A DNA stretch of 64,000 nt from Scilla litardierei (lineage: Eukaryota; Streptophyta; Magnoliopsida; Asparagales; Asparagaceae): contig CM061141.1 of the NCBI GenBank assembly GCA_030789695.1, forward strand, positions 199,691,600 to 199,755,599. Direction: 5' to 3'. The translations under genes were made by a program, and so were the position numbers. The stretch's first letter is position 1, and each line of letters opens with the position of its first letter. Below, one piece after another: positions 32,257 through 45,604 of the stretch. Under the pieces are notes generated by a model that was not told the DNA's origin, did not search any database, and saw only the letters and a program-made list of their open reading frames with translations.

Positions 32257-34662
32257 TGTCACGCCCCGCTTCCCAAAAACATAGAGGCGAAGCGTGAATA
32301 GGTCCGCACGGACTTGAAGCTGCAAAAGCCGCAAGTCCGATAAGCGTCAAACAAAACGAATTAGCAGGTCCCTGTAATGTGACTCAGAACAACAATAATA
32401 ATTATATCAAAAGAGGCGAATAATATAGCATTCATTCAACTCATAGTCCAACAAAAGTCCACAACCAGAAATGCCACCAGGCAACAAAAGAGTCAAAAGT
32501 ACAAGGCCCAGCACGGCCAAAAGAAACTAACAAAACGGTGCTACTCACCGACAACCACAGCTAACAAAGAAAAGTACGGAAGTTCTCTAAGATTGGTCAC
32601 CGGTGTCCTCGTACTCCACGTCACCAACAGGTTCGGGCACGAACTCCACGAACTCGTCACCCTCCGCAACTGTCTCTGGCTCAGCAACTAACATGCGTCA
32701 CCCAAAGAGAAGGGGCACATGTCAGCAAGTCTAAAAAAGACTTGTGCAAGGAAACTATAAAAGTAAAGCACCTAATAGTTCTAAAGTAAAGTATGACGTG
32801 GATATAAAATGACAAATGACATGGCATGGCAATTAAACAAGTAAACGACAAGTACTGGAATTGTAATCACGTCGTGCACAGAGATTCCGCCCTTTGGCTA
32901 GAGTGGCTGTACGGGCCAACTCTTACGCTCAAGTGATCGTTTATCCCTACCCCTCCACGTGTGTCGAGCCAGGGCATTACCCCCGAACACGGAATGCTCG
33001 CTTCTGGATCACGAGCCAGGAAGTGTTTTTAACACGGATGGCGTAGGGTTATGCCCGCATAACGGGTGCCTAGCCGGTAACACGGAAACATGGATTTTGT
33101 ACATGTAGTGTAGCGTGTGCTACGATGCAAGTTTAACTAGGATGACATGTAAGATGCAATGCATGGCAGTTAACAATTCAAGTGCGTACAGTTAAAGGAA
33201 TTTAAACATGGCAATTATCAATGCATGAATGATATATCAAGGTGTCGGATCTAGCTTCGTTGTCAAGCTAGATCTCAAAGTTGCGCCTAGATCGCTATCA
33301 TTTCACGATCTAGTCTCTTTCACGCTAGTACAAAGAATTGGCCTAAAACATGGCCCTAAGAAGTGTTGGCAAGTTTCACTTGCCTGGTACCGAATTGTTG
33401 ATCGACGTGAGTAACGAGAACGATGTCCTACGGTAGATGAATTCGCTGTTTATGGTAAAAATAAAGATTAGACGGAAATTCTAAATCATTTTGCATTGAA
33501 ATCCTATGTCTAATAATCCATTTTTAATTAGGGTTTCTAGTTTACGGTGTGGGTAAATAGAGGTTACAAGATTAGGATTACTAACCTTAGAGTAGCAGAT
33601 GGAAGACACCAAAACGGATCTTGATTTGGTGACGAAGAACGATCCCGGGAAACTATGGCCGAAAACGGGATCTCGGTGACCTAGATCGGTATCCGGCGCA
33701 AGATATGGTGCGAAATAACCTTCGAGGATGAAAGAAATGTTTTGGGGAAGATTAGGGATGATTTGTGAATGATCTTAGCTCAGAAAGAAATGAATGGTGA
33801 ATGAAGGAAACGACGGATTAAATAGAAATAAGAACGGCGGCTAAAAATAGATCTAGGGTTTCGAGGTCAACTAGTCGGTCAAAGTAGAGTGGTTGACCGA
33901 CTAGTTTAAGAACTAGTCGGTCGGTCACCTAACGTAGACCGACTAAATGACATACCGAGAATAGGGTTTGGTACAGGTCGACTACTTTAGTCGGTCAGAG
34001 CGCAACTGGTGACCGACTAGTTTAAGAACTAGTCGGTCGGTCGACCAACGTTGACCGACTAAAAGGCAACCAAAAGCTAAATGATAAGAATTAGAACTAG
34101 TCGGTTGAAGAGCAACTCTTAACCGACTAAAAATATACAGTAACTACTGTAGAAAAGACTGTACAAGGATTAGTCGGTTGAAGAACAACAGCTGACCGAC
34201 TAGTTTGCAACCTAGTCGGTCGGAAATCGTTCTTAGACCGACTAACGACAAACAGTAACTCTACTGTTCAATGAAACTCAGAATTAGTCGGTCTGAGTAC
34301 AATGCTTGACCGACTAGTTTGAGAACTAATCGGTCGAAGGTTGAACTTAGACCGACTAACGACAAACAGTAACTCAGATATTTTTAATACGTTGAACTAG
34401 TCGGTCCATGAAGGATTGCCGACCGACTAGATCTCATTCTAGTCGGTTGGTTCTCCTTCATGAACCAACTAAGATGCACCAGAAGTGCCGAAACGAAGCG
34501 CGAAGCTTCGGGAAAGTTTCCATGGCTTCTAGGATCGTCCTAACTCTAGAATTACGGCGTTATTAAGCTAAAATGTGAGGATTTAATCGAGAAAACATAC
34601 AAGGAGGAGAAATTCAATATTAATCAGTTAAAATATATTTATTACAAACACCGGTCGTTACA
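32257..34662 (-). repeat. T2 3' LTR
   Basis: 2406 bp. Read on the minus strand it begins TGTAACGACCGGTG and ends GGGGCGTGACA. Confidence 0.95.
33870..34475 (-). promoter_or_regulatory. Dyad array in T2 3' LTR
   Basis: The same 10-8-10 dyads as T1: GACCGACTAG, eight bases, CTAGTCGGTC or a close variant, at least five times with different spacers (TTTAAGAA, TTTGCAAC, TTTGAGAA, ATCTCATT). Single GTCGGTTGAAG boxes lie between them. A TTAAATA (TATTTAA on the minus strand) lies just downstream in element orientation. The 5' LTR copy is at 41106-41712. Confidence 0.75.
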
Positions 34663-34675
34663 TCCTCCCCACCTT
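34663..34675 (-). promoter_or_regulatory. Polypurine tract of T2
   Basis: AAGGTGGGGAGGA on the minus strand abuts the 3' LTR. Confidence 0.82.
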
Positions 34676-34703
34676 ATGAATGATTCCGTCCTCGGAATCA
34701 ACA

Positions 34704-37700
34704 TCAACCACTACTCGAAAACAAGAGCGGGAAGCGCTCTCTCATATCATCCTCACGCTCCCAGGTGGACTCCCCAGGGGACCCATGACGCCACTGCACT
34801 CGAACCAAGTCGACAGTCTTATTCCTCAGTTGCTTCTGACGTCGATCCAAAATCTCAACTAGCTGCTGGTCATAGGTAAGATCCGGACGAACCGTGATCT
34901 CCGAGAAATCCACAGCATGGGACGGATCACTGACGTATCGACGTAGCTGAGATACGTGAAATACGCCGTGAACTCCCTCCAGTGACGGTGGCAACGCCAA
35001 GCGATAAGCCACCTCTCCAACTCTCTCCAGGATGTCAAACGGCCCAATGTACCTCGGACTCAGCTTGCCTCTCTTTCCAAATCGGATAACTCCCCGATTC
35101 GGAGAGATCTTCAGGAAAACGTGATACCCAGGCTGAAACTCCAAAGGTCGCCGTTTAGCATCTGCCCAATGCTTGAAACGGTCCTGGGCAATTCTCAGCT
35201 TCTCCCGGATGTTCCTCACAACATCCACTGCCTCCACAATCATCTCTGGCCCTAACAGCTCCCTGTCTCCAATGTCATCCCAGCTCAGTGGCGATCGACA
35301 TTTCTTCCCGTATAGCGCGGCGAATGGCGCCATGCCAATACTCGCCTGGTAGCTGTTATTGTAGGCAAACTCAACAAGGTGGAGATGATCCTCCCAAGAA
35401 CCCTTGAAGTCCAACATACACGCCCTCAGCATGTCCTCCAAGATCTGAATCGTCCTCTCGGACTGGTCATCCGTCTGCGGGTGGTACGCCGTACTGAAAC
35501 TCAGACTCGTACCCAGACTCTTCTGCAGACTCTGCCAAAACTGAGATGTGAATCTCGTGTCTCTGTCTGACACGATACTCACAGGGACTCCATGCAATCG
35601 AACGATCTCCTGCACGGACACGTTAAATCACTAACTATTCTAGGAAAAGGAAGTAGAAATGGAAGGTAAAAGGATTTACCTCCATATATCTCCTTGCCAG
35701 TACCTCAGTGGACTGTCCTACTCGGAACGGAATAAAGTGCGCGGATTTGGTCAATCGGTCTACGATCACCCAAATCGCGTCATTCTGCTTCGGGCTCCGA
35801 GGTAGTCTAGTCACGAAGTCCATAGTGATGTGTTGCCACTTCCACTCCGGAATCGGAAGCGGTTGTAGCAACCCTGCCATACGCTGATGTTCCGCCTTAA
35901 CCTACTGACAGACCAAACACTTGGCAACGCTCCGTGCCACACTTCGCTTCATGCCATGCCACCAATAGTTCAGACGAAGATCCTGATACATCTTGGTGCC
36001 ACCAGGATGCACAGAATACGGCGAGCTATGTGCCTCAGCTAGTAACTCCTCTCTGATATCTCCAGCTGGCACACAAACTCTGGCTCCATACCTCAGCGAG
36101 CCATCCTCATGAATCCGAAAGTCAGTCCGCAGACTGGCACCTACCTGCTCACGGATCCCCTTCAGCTTCGAATCTCCAACCTGACCTGCCTTGATCCGAT
36201 CCACGATCGTCGACTGTATCTGCATACACATCAACGACGAAGCCTCTCCAGGAAGTACAATCTCAATACCAGACTCACAGAAATCCTGCTGCAACCTCCA
36301 CTGTGCAGTCAACATCATCACCGCTGGAAGCCTACTCAACGCATCAGGAACCACATTCACTTTTCCCGGGTGATACTGCAACTCGATCTCATAATCTGTC
36401 ATGAGCTCCAACCACCGACGCTGTCGCATGTTGAGCTCCTTTTGTGTAAAAATGTACTTCAAGCTTTTGTGATCGGTGAAGATCTTCACCTTCTCACTCA
36501 GCAGGAAGTGCCTCCAAATCTTGAGTGCAAACACGACTGCTGCTAACTCCAGGTCGTGTGTTGGGTAATTCTTCTCATGAGTCTTGAGCTGACGAGAAGC
36601 ATACGCAACCACATGCCCATGCTGGTGCAACACACAACCGAGACGCTTGCCAGAAGCATCACAAAAGATCTCGAATCCTCCACTACGATCAGGCACTGCT
36701 AGAACCGGTGCAGTCGTCAATCTCTCCTTCAGAACAGAGAAGGCCTCCTCACAAGCATCGGACCAAACATACGGTATATCCTTCCTCGTCAGTTTAGTCA
36801 TCGGTTCGGCAATCCGGGAGAAATCCTTAATGAAACGCCGATAATATCCTGCTAGCCCAAGAAAACTCCTGATCTCAGTCGCTGACTGTGGAACCGGCCA
36901 CTCTCTGATGGCCTTGATCTTCTCGGGATCCACCGAAATCCCATCACCAGTCACCACATGCCCCAGAAAAGCCACTCTATCTAGCCAGAACTCGCACTTC
37001 GAATACTTGGCATACAAGCGATGCTTTCACAAAATCTCCAGAACAGTCCTCAAGTGCTCTGGGTGCTCCTCCTCCGACTTGGAATAGATCAAGATGTCAT
37101 CAATGAAGATAACGACAAACTTGTCTAGATAGTCATAGAAGATCAAATTCATCAGGTTCATAAATACTGCGGGCGCGTTGGTCACACCAAAAGGCATAAC
37201 CACGAACTCGTAGTGACCATACTTCGTCCTGAACGCCGTCTTCGGAATGTCCTCCTTCCTCACCTTCAACTGGTGATATCCACTCCTCAGGTCCAATTTG
37301 GAAAATACCTTCGATCCTCCAAGCTGATCAAAAATATCATCAATCCGCGGCAATGGGTACTTATTCTTTACAGTCACCGCATTCAGCCCTCGATAATCCA
37401 CGCACATACGACGCGAACCGTCCTTCTTCTTCACCAGCAGGACCGGTGCTCCCCACGGAGACACACTGGGATTTATGTAACCCTTCTGCAAGAGCTCATC
37501 CAGCTGCTTCCGCAACTCCTCTAATTCCGCTGGAGCCATCCGATAAGGTGCCTTTGAAATGGGCTGCGCCCCCGGAATCAGATCGATAGAAAACTCTAGA
37601 GCTCGATCGGGCGGCAGACCAGACATCTCCTCGGGGAAGACGTCATCAAATTCACGCACCACAGCAGGCCTACCCTGCTCCATCAGCATAGCCACCGCCT

Positions 37701-38099
37701 CCACCGGCTTGGCCCGAAACCTGACCGGACCAAGCGAACTGCTACCACGACTGAACTCAAACACTGGATGTCCGGGAATCTCGAACACCACCTTCTTCCT
37801 CCGACAGTCGATCGTAGCATAGAAGCTCACAAGCCAATCCATCCCAAGCACTGCATCGTAGTTGATGATGTCGTGGACAATAAAGTCAGCATACAGCTCG
37901 TGTCCACAGACCACCAACGGGCAAGAATTGCACCCACGATGCACCGAGATCACACCATTCCCTGTGACGATGTTCCAACTCTGGGGAAGAGAGGAAGTCG
38001 ACAAAGAATGCCTCTCCACGAAGCTCCGAGAAATGATGCACATGGATGCACCAGAGTCAAAGAGAACTCGTGCAGGAAAAGCGCAGACCAAAATTACAC
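34704..38099 (-). pseudogene. pol: T2 Pol: protease-RT-RNase H-integrase-chromodomain
   Basis: The same domains as T1: LFDSGAS protease, RT FIDD at about 37096-37107, RNase [10 protein letters not shown], integrase HHCC and DDE motifs, and chromodomain [12 protein letters not shown] ... GESTWE to the stop near 34704. Nonsense codons replace Arg (EIL*KHRL, 37027-37029) and Gln (CQ*VKAE, 35902-35904). The integrase intron is 35610-35679. The integrase/chromodomain part is intact here where T1 has lost a base. The copy is inactive because of the two stops. Confidence 0.92.
35610..35679 (-). other. Integrase intron of T2 (70 nt)
   Basis: GGAG|GTAAATCC ... GTGCAG|GAGATC on the minus strand, phase 0, at the same codon boundary as in T1. 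Confidence 0.78.
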
Positions 38100-38212
38100 C
38101 TAACAGACAGTCTAACAATCAAATTCTATTCTTAGCAGATAATCATATGCAAACAACTAATCATATCTAACAGCCAACTAACTAAGAAAGGAACAGCTAG
38201 TTAGAAGGTTAC
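38100..38212 (-). other. Gag-pol junction intron of T2 (113 nt)
   Basis: GCAG|GTAACC ... CTGTTAG|GTGTAA on the minus strand, phase 1. Its interior is very different from that of T1, while the flanking codons (VIAG, VILVC) are the same. Confidence 0.8.
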
Positions 38213-39344
38213 CTGCGATAACCTCATCCAGCGTTTCAGTCTCAGCAGCAGTCATCAGAAACGCCTGTCGTCTCGGCTGGACAGCCTGCTGAAACGCCTG
38301 CCTCTGCGGAACGAGAGGTGCTCCACGACCAGCAGGAACAGGTGCCCTCTGCTGCAACGGCTGAGCTGCAACAGGTGCTCTCCACGGCTGCTTCGACCTC
38401 GGGCAATCCTTCATGGTGTGCGCAGGATCACCACAAACTAAACACTGCCCCAGCATCTTCTGGCACTGCTCCTTGACATGCCCAGTCTTGCCACAGAAGT
38501 TGCAAGTCTTCAAAGTAGGAGGTCCTCCGGGCCTCTTGAACTGCACAGGCTGGTTGGGCCCGTGCCCCGGTCTCACCATTGCTCTGGCCTGCTCCATAGG
38601 CCTCTTCCCAGTGCCAGAAATCTGTCCCCTCTTCTGATTCACAATCCTCTCCTGCCTCTTCGCCGCAATCAGAACCTTCTGGTAAGTCTCCGCATCAGAA
38701 GAAGTGACATAGCTCTACAGATCCAACGAAAGCCCCTGCAGAAACCTCTGGGCTCTCTCCTCAGCATCCTGCACCATCTTCGGTGCAAAACGACTCAGCC
38801 TCGTGAATTCCTGGTGGTACTGATCCACCGTCAAATTCCCCTGCTTCAAGTCAATGAAGCGCTGAGCCATCTCCCTCCTGGCGGCCTTAGGAAAATACTC
38901 CTCATCAAATCTGGACTTGAAGGTAGCCCAAGAAATCGGCTCCTCCAGCAACTCCTCCTCGGCATCCCACCAGTTCTGCGCGTTGTCCTTCAGCTGTCGC
39001 TTTGCCAGATCAACCCATCCAGTCGGGTCGACCTTCGACATCTTCAGATTATCTTCCATGTTCCTGGTACACTCATCTGCAGCCAGGGGTCCCTCGGTCC
39101 CATCGAAGTAAGCGGGACCCAGCTCCCGAAATTGCTTCGCTCCGGGCTCGAAGCGAGGAGCAGCCTGGACAGCCGGCGCTGCACGAGCAGGCGGAACATT
39201 CCGGACAGTCTGCAGAATTCCTTGCTGCACCTGCATCATCTGATGCATCATCCTCATCATCTCCCCGGTGGTGGGCTCTCGGTCCGGCTCCTGGTCGCGA
39301 GGGGGCACACCACCACCAGCACAGGTATTCCGTCTCCCAGCCAT
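38178..39344 (-). pseudogene. gag: T2 Gag with one nonsense codon
   Basis: It has the same gag domain as T1 (WVDLAKRQLKDNAQNWW). A TAG at 38715-38717 replaces Gln in the run SLDL*SYVTSS. Two zinc knuckles are complete, CNFCGKTGHVKEQC and CLVCGDPAHTMKDC, so the second knuckle is ancestral and T1 lost a Cys. The start ATG at 39344 matches T1. The last codons before 38178 are intron if spliced. Confidence 0.9.
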
Positions 39345-39494
39345 CTATTGACATAGGAAAACGAAACAAATCAGACTCTTTGCCTAAGGCACGGTGTTGA
39401 ATTTTGTTTATTGGACTTTCTATAATTCTTATTGTTATTCTGATTAAATCACAGTTACAGAAAAACGGGACCTGCATGGGCCACCAAAGAAACC
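39345..39494 (-). other. T2 leader with candidate PBS
   Basis: It carries TGGTGGCCCATGCAGG eight bases after the LTR, as in T1, and TCAATAG immediately before the gag ATG. Confidence 0.5.
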
Positions 39495-41901
39495 TGTCAC
39501 ACCCCGCTTCCCAAAAACATGGAGGCGAAGCGTGAATAGGTCCGCACGGACTTGAAGCTGCAAAAGCCGCAAGTCCGATAAGCATCAAACAAAACGAAGT
39601 AGCAGGTCCCTGTAATGTGACTCAGAACAACAATAATAATTATAGCAAAAGAGGCGAATAATATAGCATTCATTCAACTCATAGTTCAACAAAAGTCCAC
39701 AACCAGAAATGCCACCAGGCAACAAAAGAGTCAAAAGTACAAGGCCCAGCACGGCCAAAAGAAACTAACAAAACGGTGCTACTCACCGACAACCACAGCT
39801 AACAAAGAAAAGTACGGAAGTTCTCTAAGATTGGTCACCGGTGTCCTCGTACTCCACGTCACCAACAGGTTCGGGCACGAACTCCACGAACTCGTCACCC
39901 TCCGCAATTGTCTCTGGCTCAGCAACTAACATGCGTCACCCAAAGAGAAGGGGCACATGTCAGCAAGTCTAAAAAAGACTTGTGCAAGGAAACTATAAAA
40001 GTAAAGCAACCTAACAGTTCTAAAGTAAAGTATGACGTGGATATAAAATGACAAATGACATGGCATGGCAATTAAACAAGTAAACGACAAGTACTGGAAT
40101 TGTAATCACGTCGTGCACAGAGATTCCGCCCTTTGGCTAGAGTGGCTGTACGGGCCAACTCTTACGCTCAAGTGATCGTTTATCCCTACCCCTCCACGTG
40201 TGTCGAGCCAGGGCATTACCCCCGAACACGGAATGCTCACTTCTGGATCACGAGCCAGGAAGTGTTTTTAACACGGATGGCGTAGGGTTATGCCCGCATA
40301 ACGGGTGCCTAGCCGGTAACACGAAAACATGGATTTTGTACATGTAGTGTAGCGTGTGCTACGATGCAAGTTTAACTAGGATGACATGTAAGATGCAATG
40401 CATGGCAGTTAACAATTCAAGTGCGTACAGTTAAAGGAATTTAAACATGGCAATTATCAATGCATGAATGATATATCAAGGTGTCGGATCTAGCTTCGTT
40501 GTCAAGCTAGATCTCAAAGTTGCGCCTAGATCGCTATCATTTCACGATCTAGTCTCTTTCACGCTAGTACAAAGAATTGGCCTAAAACATGGCCCTAAGA
40601 AGTGTTGGCAAGTTTCACTTGCCTGGTACCGAATTGTTGATCGACGTGAGTAACGAGAACAATGTCCTACGGTAGATGAATTCGCTGTTTATGGTAAAAA
40701 TAAAGATTAGACGGAAATTCTAAATCATTTTGCATTGAAATCCTATGTCTAATAATCCATTTTTAATTAGGGTTTCTAGTTTACGGTGTGGGTTAATAGA
40801 GGTTACAAGATTAGGATTACTAACCTTAGAGTAGCAGATGGAAGACACCAAAACGGATCTTGATTTGGTGACGAAGAACGATCCCGGGAAACTATGGCCG
40901 AAAACGGGATCTCGGTGACCTAGATCGGTATCCGGCGCAAGATACGGTGAGAAATAACCTCCGAGGATGAAAGAAATGTTTTGGGGAAGATTAGGGATGA
41001 TTTGTGAATGATCTTAGCTCAGAAAGAAATGAATGATGAATGAAGGAAACGACGGATTAAATAGAAATAAGAACGGCGGCTAAAAATAGATCTAGGGTTT
41101 CGAGGTCAACTAGTCGGTCAAAGTAGAGTGGTTGACCGACTAGTTTAAGAACTAGTCGGTCGGTCACCTAACGTAGACCGACTAAATGACATACCGAGAA
41201 TAGGGTTTGGTACAGGTCGACTACTTTAGTCGGTCAGAGCGCAACTGGTGACCGACTAGTTTAAGAACTAGTCGGTCGGTCGACCAACGTTGACCGACTA
41301 AAAGGCAACCAAAAGCTAAATGATAAGAATTAGAACTAGTCGGTTGAAGAGCAACTCTTAACCGACTAAAAATATACAGTAACTACTGTAGAAAAGACTG
41401 TACAAGGATTAGTCGGTTGAAGAACAACAGCTGACCGACTAGTTTGCAACCTAGTCGGTCGGAAATCGTTCTTAGACCGACTAACGACAAACAGTAACTC
41501 TACTGTTCAATGAAACTCAGAATTAGTCGGTCTGAGTACAATGCTTGACCGACTAGTTTGAGAACTAGTCGGTCGAAGGTTGAACTTAGACCGACTAACG
41601 ACAAACAGTAACTCAGCTATTTTTAATACGTTGAACTAGTCGGTCCATGAAGGATTGCCGACCGACTAGATCTCATTCTAGTCGGTTGGTTCTCCTTCGT
41701 GAACCAACTAAGATGCACCAGAAGTGCCGAAACGAAGCGCGAAGCTTCGGGAAAGTTTCCATGGCTTCTAGGATCATCCTAACTCTAGAATTACGGTGTT
41801 ATTAAGCTAAAATGTGAGGATTTAATCGAGAAAACATACAAGGAGGAGAAATTCAATATTAATCAGTTAAAATATATTTATTACAAACACCGGTCGTTAC
41901 A
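39495..41901 (-). repeat. T2 5' LTR
   Basis: 2407 bp. On the minus strand it holds the dyad array (41106-41712), TATTTAAT (41056-41063) and a possible leader intron with donor CTAAG|GTTAGT and acceptor AAACAG|CGA (40685-40824). Confidence 0.94.
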
Positions 41902-42164
41902 GTCTCACCCTGGGTCAAGTCAAATGCCAAGTGTCATGAGTGCTCTAGCCCGTGTTAGCGGGGATTCATTTTGTGTCTTTTTATTTCTTCTCTATATTTC
42001 TATACTTCACCCACATTATCCGCGTAGCTAGCACTCAACCTAGGCGAGGCTAGTAGCCACTCAAGCCATCCACCTCCCTGAGTTCGATAAACCCGCACCC
42101 TACACTAACCGTGCACTTGCGGTAAACCGACACCGCGCCCATACCGTAAACAGGGTGTCGGTCA

Positions 42165-43335
42165 GCGGTCGACATTCCTCCTCATCAGCGGAGCGGAGTC
42201 AAAAGCTTAACGGGCGCGCGCGAATGCGGATCCGATAAGAGGGCACGTGGCAGCGTCTGGGCAGTTCCCGCTTTGATCCGACGGTGGAGATCTCGAGCGG
42301 CTAATGGGTTTGGTTTAAGTGATATTGGATGCGGGTTTCGACCCGATAACACAACCCAAACCCGCAATGCCTCTATATAAGGTATTCCAAGGGTTTTTGG
42401 GCGTATACAAACAGATTTTGGCGTATTTTGAGCGTATTGGAGGCTCTAGGAGCCGTATTTCGCCACCACAAAATTCCGTAAAATTCCAGAGGCTATTTTC
42501 TTATTTCCAGAGAGTTTTGGTGTCTTTTCAAGGATATTTGGTGATAAATTTCTTAACTTAAACCTCGTATTTGGTGCTTTTCTATTGTATTTTGCTATTG
42601 GATTGGTGTATTTTGCTATGAAACTTGTTTATTCTTGCACCATGAGTAGCTAAATTGTTATTGTGCATGGTATGGCATAGTTAGGGGATATTATTTGTGT
42701 TCGTTTGGTTGAATAATCCTTGTGCTAAACCGTTAAACGTGGTTAAAGTTGTAATCTTTGTTCGTAAATCGTCTTTTTCATCTTCCAAAAGAAGTGATTG
42801 AGTTGATGATCGCCCCAAAAGGGTGAGTTTTGATCTCCCCAAAGGGAGTTTCATATCGTAGTTTTGATCTCTCCAAAAGATAGTTTCATATCGTATTATA
42901 ACTTTAGCGACGATCTTATTGAATATTGTGCTTGAACCCCCAAAAGGGTATCTTCTGGTGAATTACTCCCAAAAGGAGAATTCATTGAGTTATATTGGGT
43001 ATTTTCCGGTGAATTGCTCCCAAAAGGAGAATTCATTGCATTATACTTGTCAACCAAATTAATACGAATCATTGATCCTAACGAACCCATACCATGCGCA
43101 TATTTTTTATAGATATTTTCTTACACGATTTTCCTTGTTCATATTTTTCACGTGTTCACGTCACCATCACCGTCATCATTATTAAAGTGTTCAGTTTCTC
43201 TACGTAGGCTTTCTATTCGATTTGAGCTGTGGTTGCAACAGATTTCCTCATGAGGATTCGACATATGGACTCCCAGATTATATTACTTGTACGGACTCTT
43301 GCACTTGAGAGAGAGCACCTTTTCGGAGCCCACCA
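42165..43335 (+). repeat. LTR B, right part of another Athila/Tat-type LTR
   Basis: The sequence right of element A runs through a plausible promoter (TATATAA at 42374-42380) to GGAGCCCACCA, then a PBS. It is the R-U5 side of an LTR whose start lies left of A, outside the window. Between 42795 and 43055 are short repeats: TTTGATCTC...CCAAAAG twice and GGTGAATT(G/A)CTCCCAAAAGG twice. It lacks the GATCGG boxes of A and C, so it is a different family. Confidence 0.7.
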
Positions 43336-43341
43336 AGTTTT

Positions 43342-43353
43342 TGGCGCCGTTGC
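43342..43353 (+). promoter_or_regulatory. Truncated PBS of element B
   Basis: TGGCGCCGTTGC, the same tRNA-Asp-type PBS as A and C, but it stops at GTTGC and passes straight into LINE coding sequence. Confidence 0.75.
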
Positions 43354-45604
43354 GAAAAGTATCAAATGATGAGATAAAGGAAGTGGTTTTCCAAATAGGG
43401 GTGGATAAATCTCCTGGCCCTGATGGGTATAATGGGTACTTCTTTCAGCATGGATGGAGCATTGTAGGTAATGACTTAACCAACGCAGTCCATTCTTTTT
43501 TCCGCTCGGGTTTCATTATGCACCATATTAATCACACAAATCTAACCCTGGTCCCTAAAAACTCTAGCGCCTCTAGTCTTGGCAAGTACAGACCTATTGC
43601 TTGCTGCAATGTTGTTTATAAGGTTATTAGCAAGATTATATGTAACAGGATGAAAATGGTTATCCATGATCTTATATCTCCGAACCAATCCGCTTTTTTA
43701 AATGGAAGCCTCCTATCTGATTGTGCCCTTCTAGCACATGAACAGATAAGAGACTTTAGCAATCCTATGGGCGCCTGGGCTTGTTTAAAGCTGGATTTGC
43801 GGAAAGCATTTGATAGTGTGAATCAAGAATTCATATATTATATTCTACACAGAATGGGATTTAGCAGGAGGTTTATATCTTGGATTCAGGAGTGCATTTC
43901 CACCCCCACTTTCTTTGTTATGGTGAATGGATCCCCAGCTGGTTACTTTGAGGGAAATCGGGGTATTAGACAAGGAGACCCGCTCTCCCCTTATCTTTTT
44001 GTCATTTGCATGGAAGCATTTTCTCTGTTAATTGAAAAGGCTATCAATGCGGGTACTATTCACCCCATGCGGCGTTCTGGAGCTATATCCCATCTACTAT
44101 TTGCTGATGACTTGTTGCTGTTCTGTCGAGCTAATAAGCACTCATTTAATGGCTTAACACTGTTACTGGAGGAGTTCAACCATTATACTGGTCTGGAAAT
44201 TAACTGGGATAAAAGTACGACTATTTTCAGTATGGGAACAATGAACCCAATGGAATTGGCTAACCAACTAGGTATTAAGCTTAGTTCTACGCTTACTACC
44301 TATTTGGGTCTGCCATTATCTTCTAAATACCCAAAACCATCAATGTATAGCAGGCTGGTTGATAAGTGCAAGAAATGATTGGCAAGATGGACTTCTTCTA
44401 TGTTATCAATCTCGGGGTGTATTGAGTTAGTCCGAACAGTTATTTATGGCATGCTCTCTTTCTGGATTCAAGTATATCGCATTCCAAAAACCGTACTCTG
44501 CCATATCACTTCAGCATGCAGGAAATTTATCTGGGGAACATCACATATTTGGGCCTGGAGAGACATATGTAAACCAAAAGATGAAGGAGGAGTGGGATTG
44601 CGACTACTTCTGGATTTAAATATGGCAGCTGGGTTAAACTAACATGGCGTATGTTATCTGAAGATGGACTCTGGGCTAGTTACATGCATCACAGATACAG
44701 GGACTCAACTCATTTCTTTGCGGCAAAGGCAAAAGCAGATCAGTCGGGCACCTGGAAATTCATGTTGCATTGCAGGCGATTCACAAAACATTTGATCAGG
44801 AGGCAAGTTCGGGATGGAACCTCCACCCTCTTTTGGCACGATAATTGGTTGCCGGGCGGTCCACTTAGTGACTCATATACTGTCCCAGATGATGCAAATG
44901 AAAAGACAGTCACAGATTACTAGATGGGAGCTAATTGGAATCAAGATGCGGCAATTGATTGCATTCGGCCAATCCTACAACAAAAAACCCTGGAGGGAGG
45001 CTCGGACAGCTGGGAATGGTCGGCCGGGGGTGAGTTTAGATTCTGTGCGGCTTGGGATAGCATCAGGCACAAAGGTCCGAAATTTCCTTACTGTAAGCTC
45101 ATTTGGTTTAATAAAAATGTCCCTAAATTCTCCATTACAACCCTGAGAGCGTTTCTTGGTAAGCTCCAAACAAAGGTCGAGCTCTCTCATTGGTGCACTT
45201 CAGTTGACATGAGTTGTGCCCTATGTGAATCCGGTCAAAGTGAGGACATTAATCATCTATACTTCGAGTGTGATTACAACAGCTATATACTCAAAAGGAG
45301 CTTACTTAAATTGGGAGTTACTGCCACTATCGACTATCAATTCGCCAAGGTGGGGGATTATTTCTTAGCTCATTTCACAAAGAAGGATTCGCTTTGCATT
45401 TTGGCTAAAATATTCCTATCTGCGATAGTATGGCATATTTGGAAGGAAAGGAATAGACGTATTTTTGAACGCACAAGGTGGTCTAAGATTATCCTTTTTG
45501 AAGAGATTGCAGCGGACGTCAGAGCCACTTTGGGAAACATGGATCCAAAATCCCAAGGAAGCAAAATGGCAATGGAGAGATGTGAATTCCGTGAAGCGGG
45601 ATGA
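43354..45604 (+). pseudogene. 5'-truncated L1-type LINE ORF2 (RT and zf-RVT)
   Basis: The frame opens at KSPGPDGYNGYFF, the classic start of the LINE RT core, and continues through IRQGDPLSPYLF and FADD (44100-44111). The C-terminal zf-RVT region is CALCESGQSEDINHLYFEC, near 45220-45280. The endonuclease and N-terminal RT are missing. There is a TGA at 44376-44378 after KCKK, a frameshift near 44640 and a stop near 44921; the last part is open to 45604. It is non-functional and lies in the same strand direction as the LTR B that precedes it. Confidence 0.9.

Larger units (their letters stand above)
32257..41901 (-). mobile_element. T2, Tekay-like Ty3/gypsy chromovirus, complete, minus strand
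   Basis: This is a 9645-bp element, LTRs 2406 and 2407 bp, TSD gtctc at 32252-32256 and 41902-41906. It has the same gene order and same introns as T1 but is a separate subfamily: the LTRs differ from T1 outside shared blocks. The two LTRs differ at about 21 sites, so T2 is somewhat older than T1. There is one nonsense codon in gag and two in pol. Confidence 0.95.
30773..42164 (+). repeat. Element A 3' LTR, split by T2
   Basis: It starts TGATGTGCGTTTATA after the polypurine tract and ends GGTGTCGGTCA at 42164. T2 occupies 32257-41901. Counting the gtctc duplication once, the LTR is about 1742 bp. It shares blocks with the C LTR (for example GCGGTTGACTCCCTAGCCAT). Confidence 0.85.

Noticed and set aside
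43354..45604. Reverse transcriptase as a possible diversity-generating or host-domesticated RT
   Set aside because: The zf-RVT domain and the order of motifs are those of ordinary plant L1 LINEs, and the frame is broken several times.
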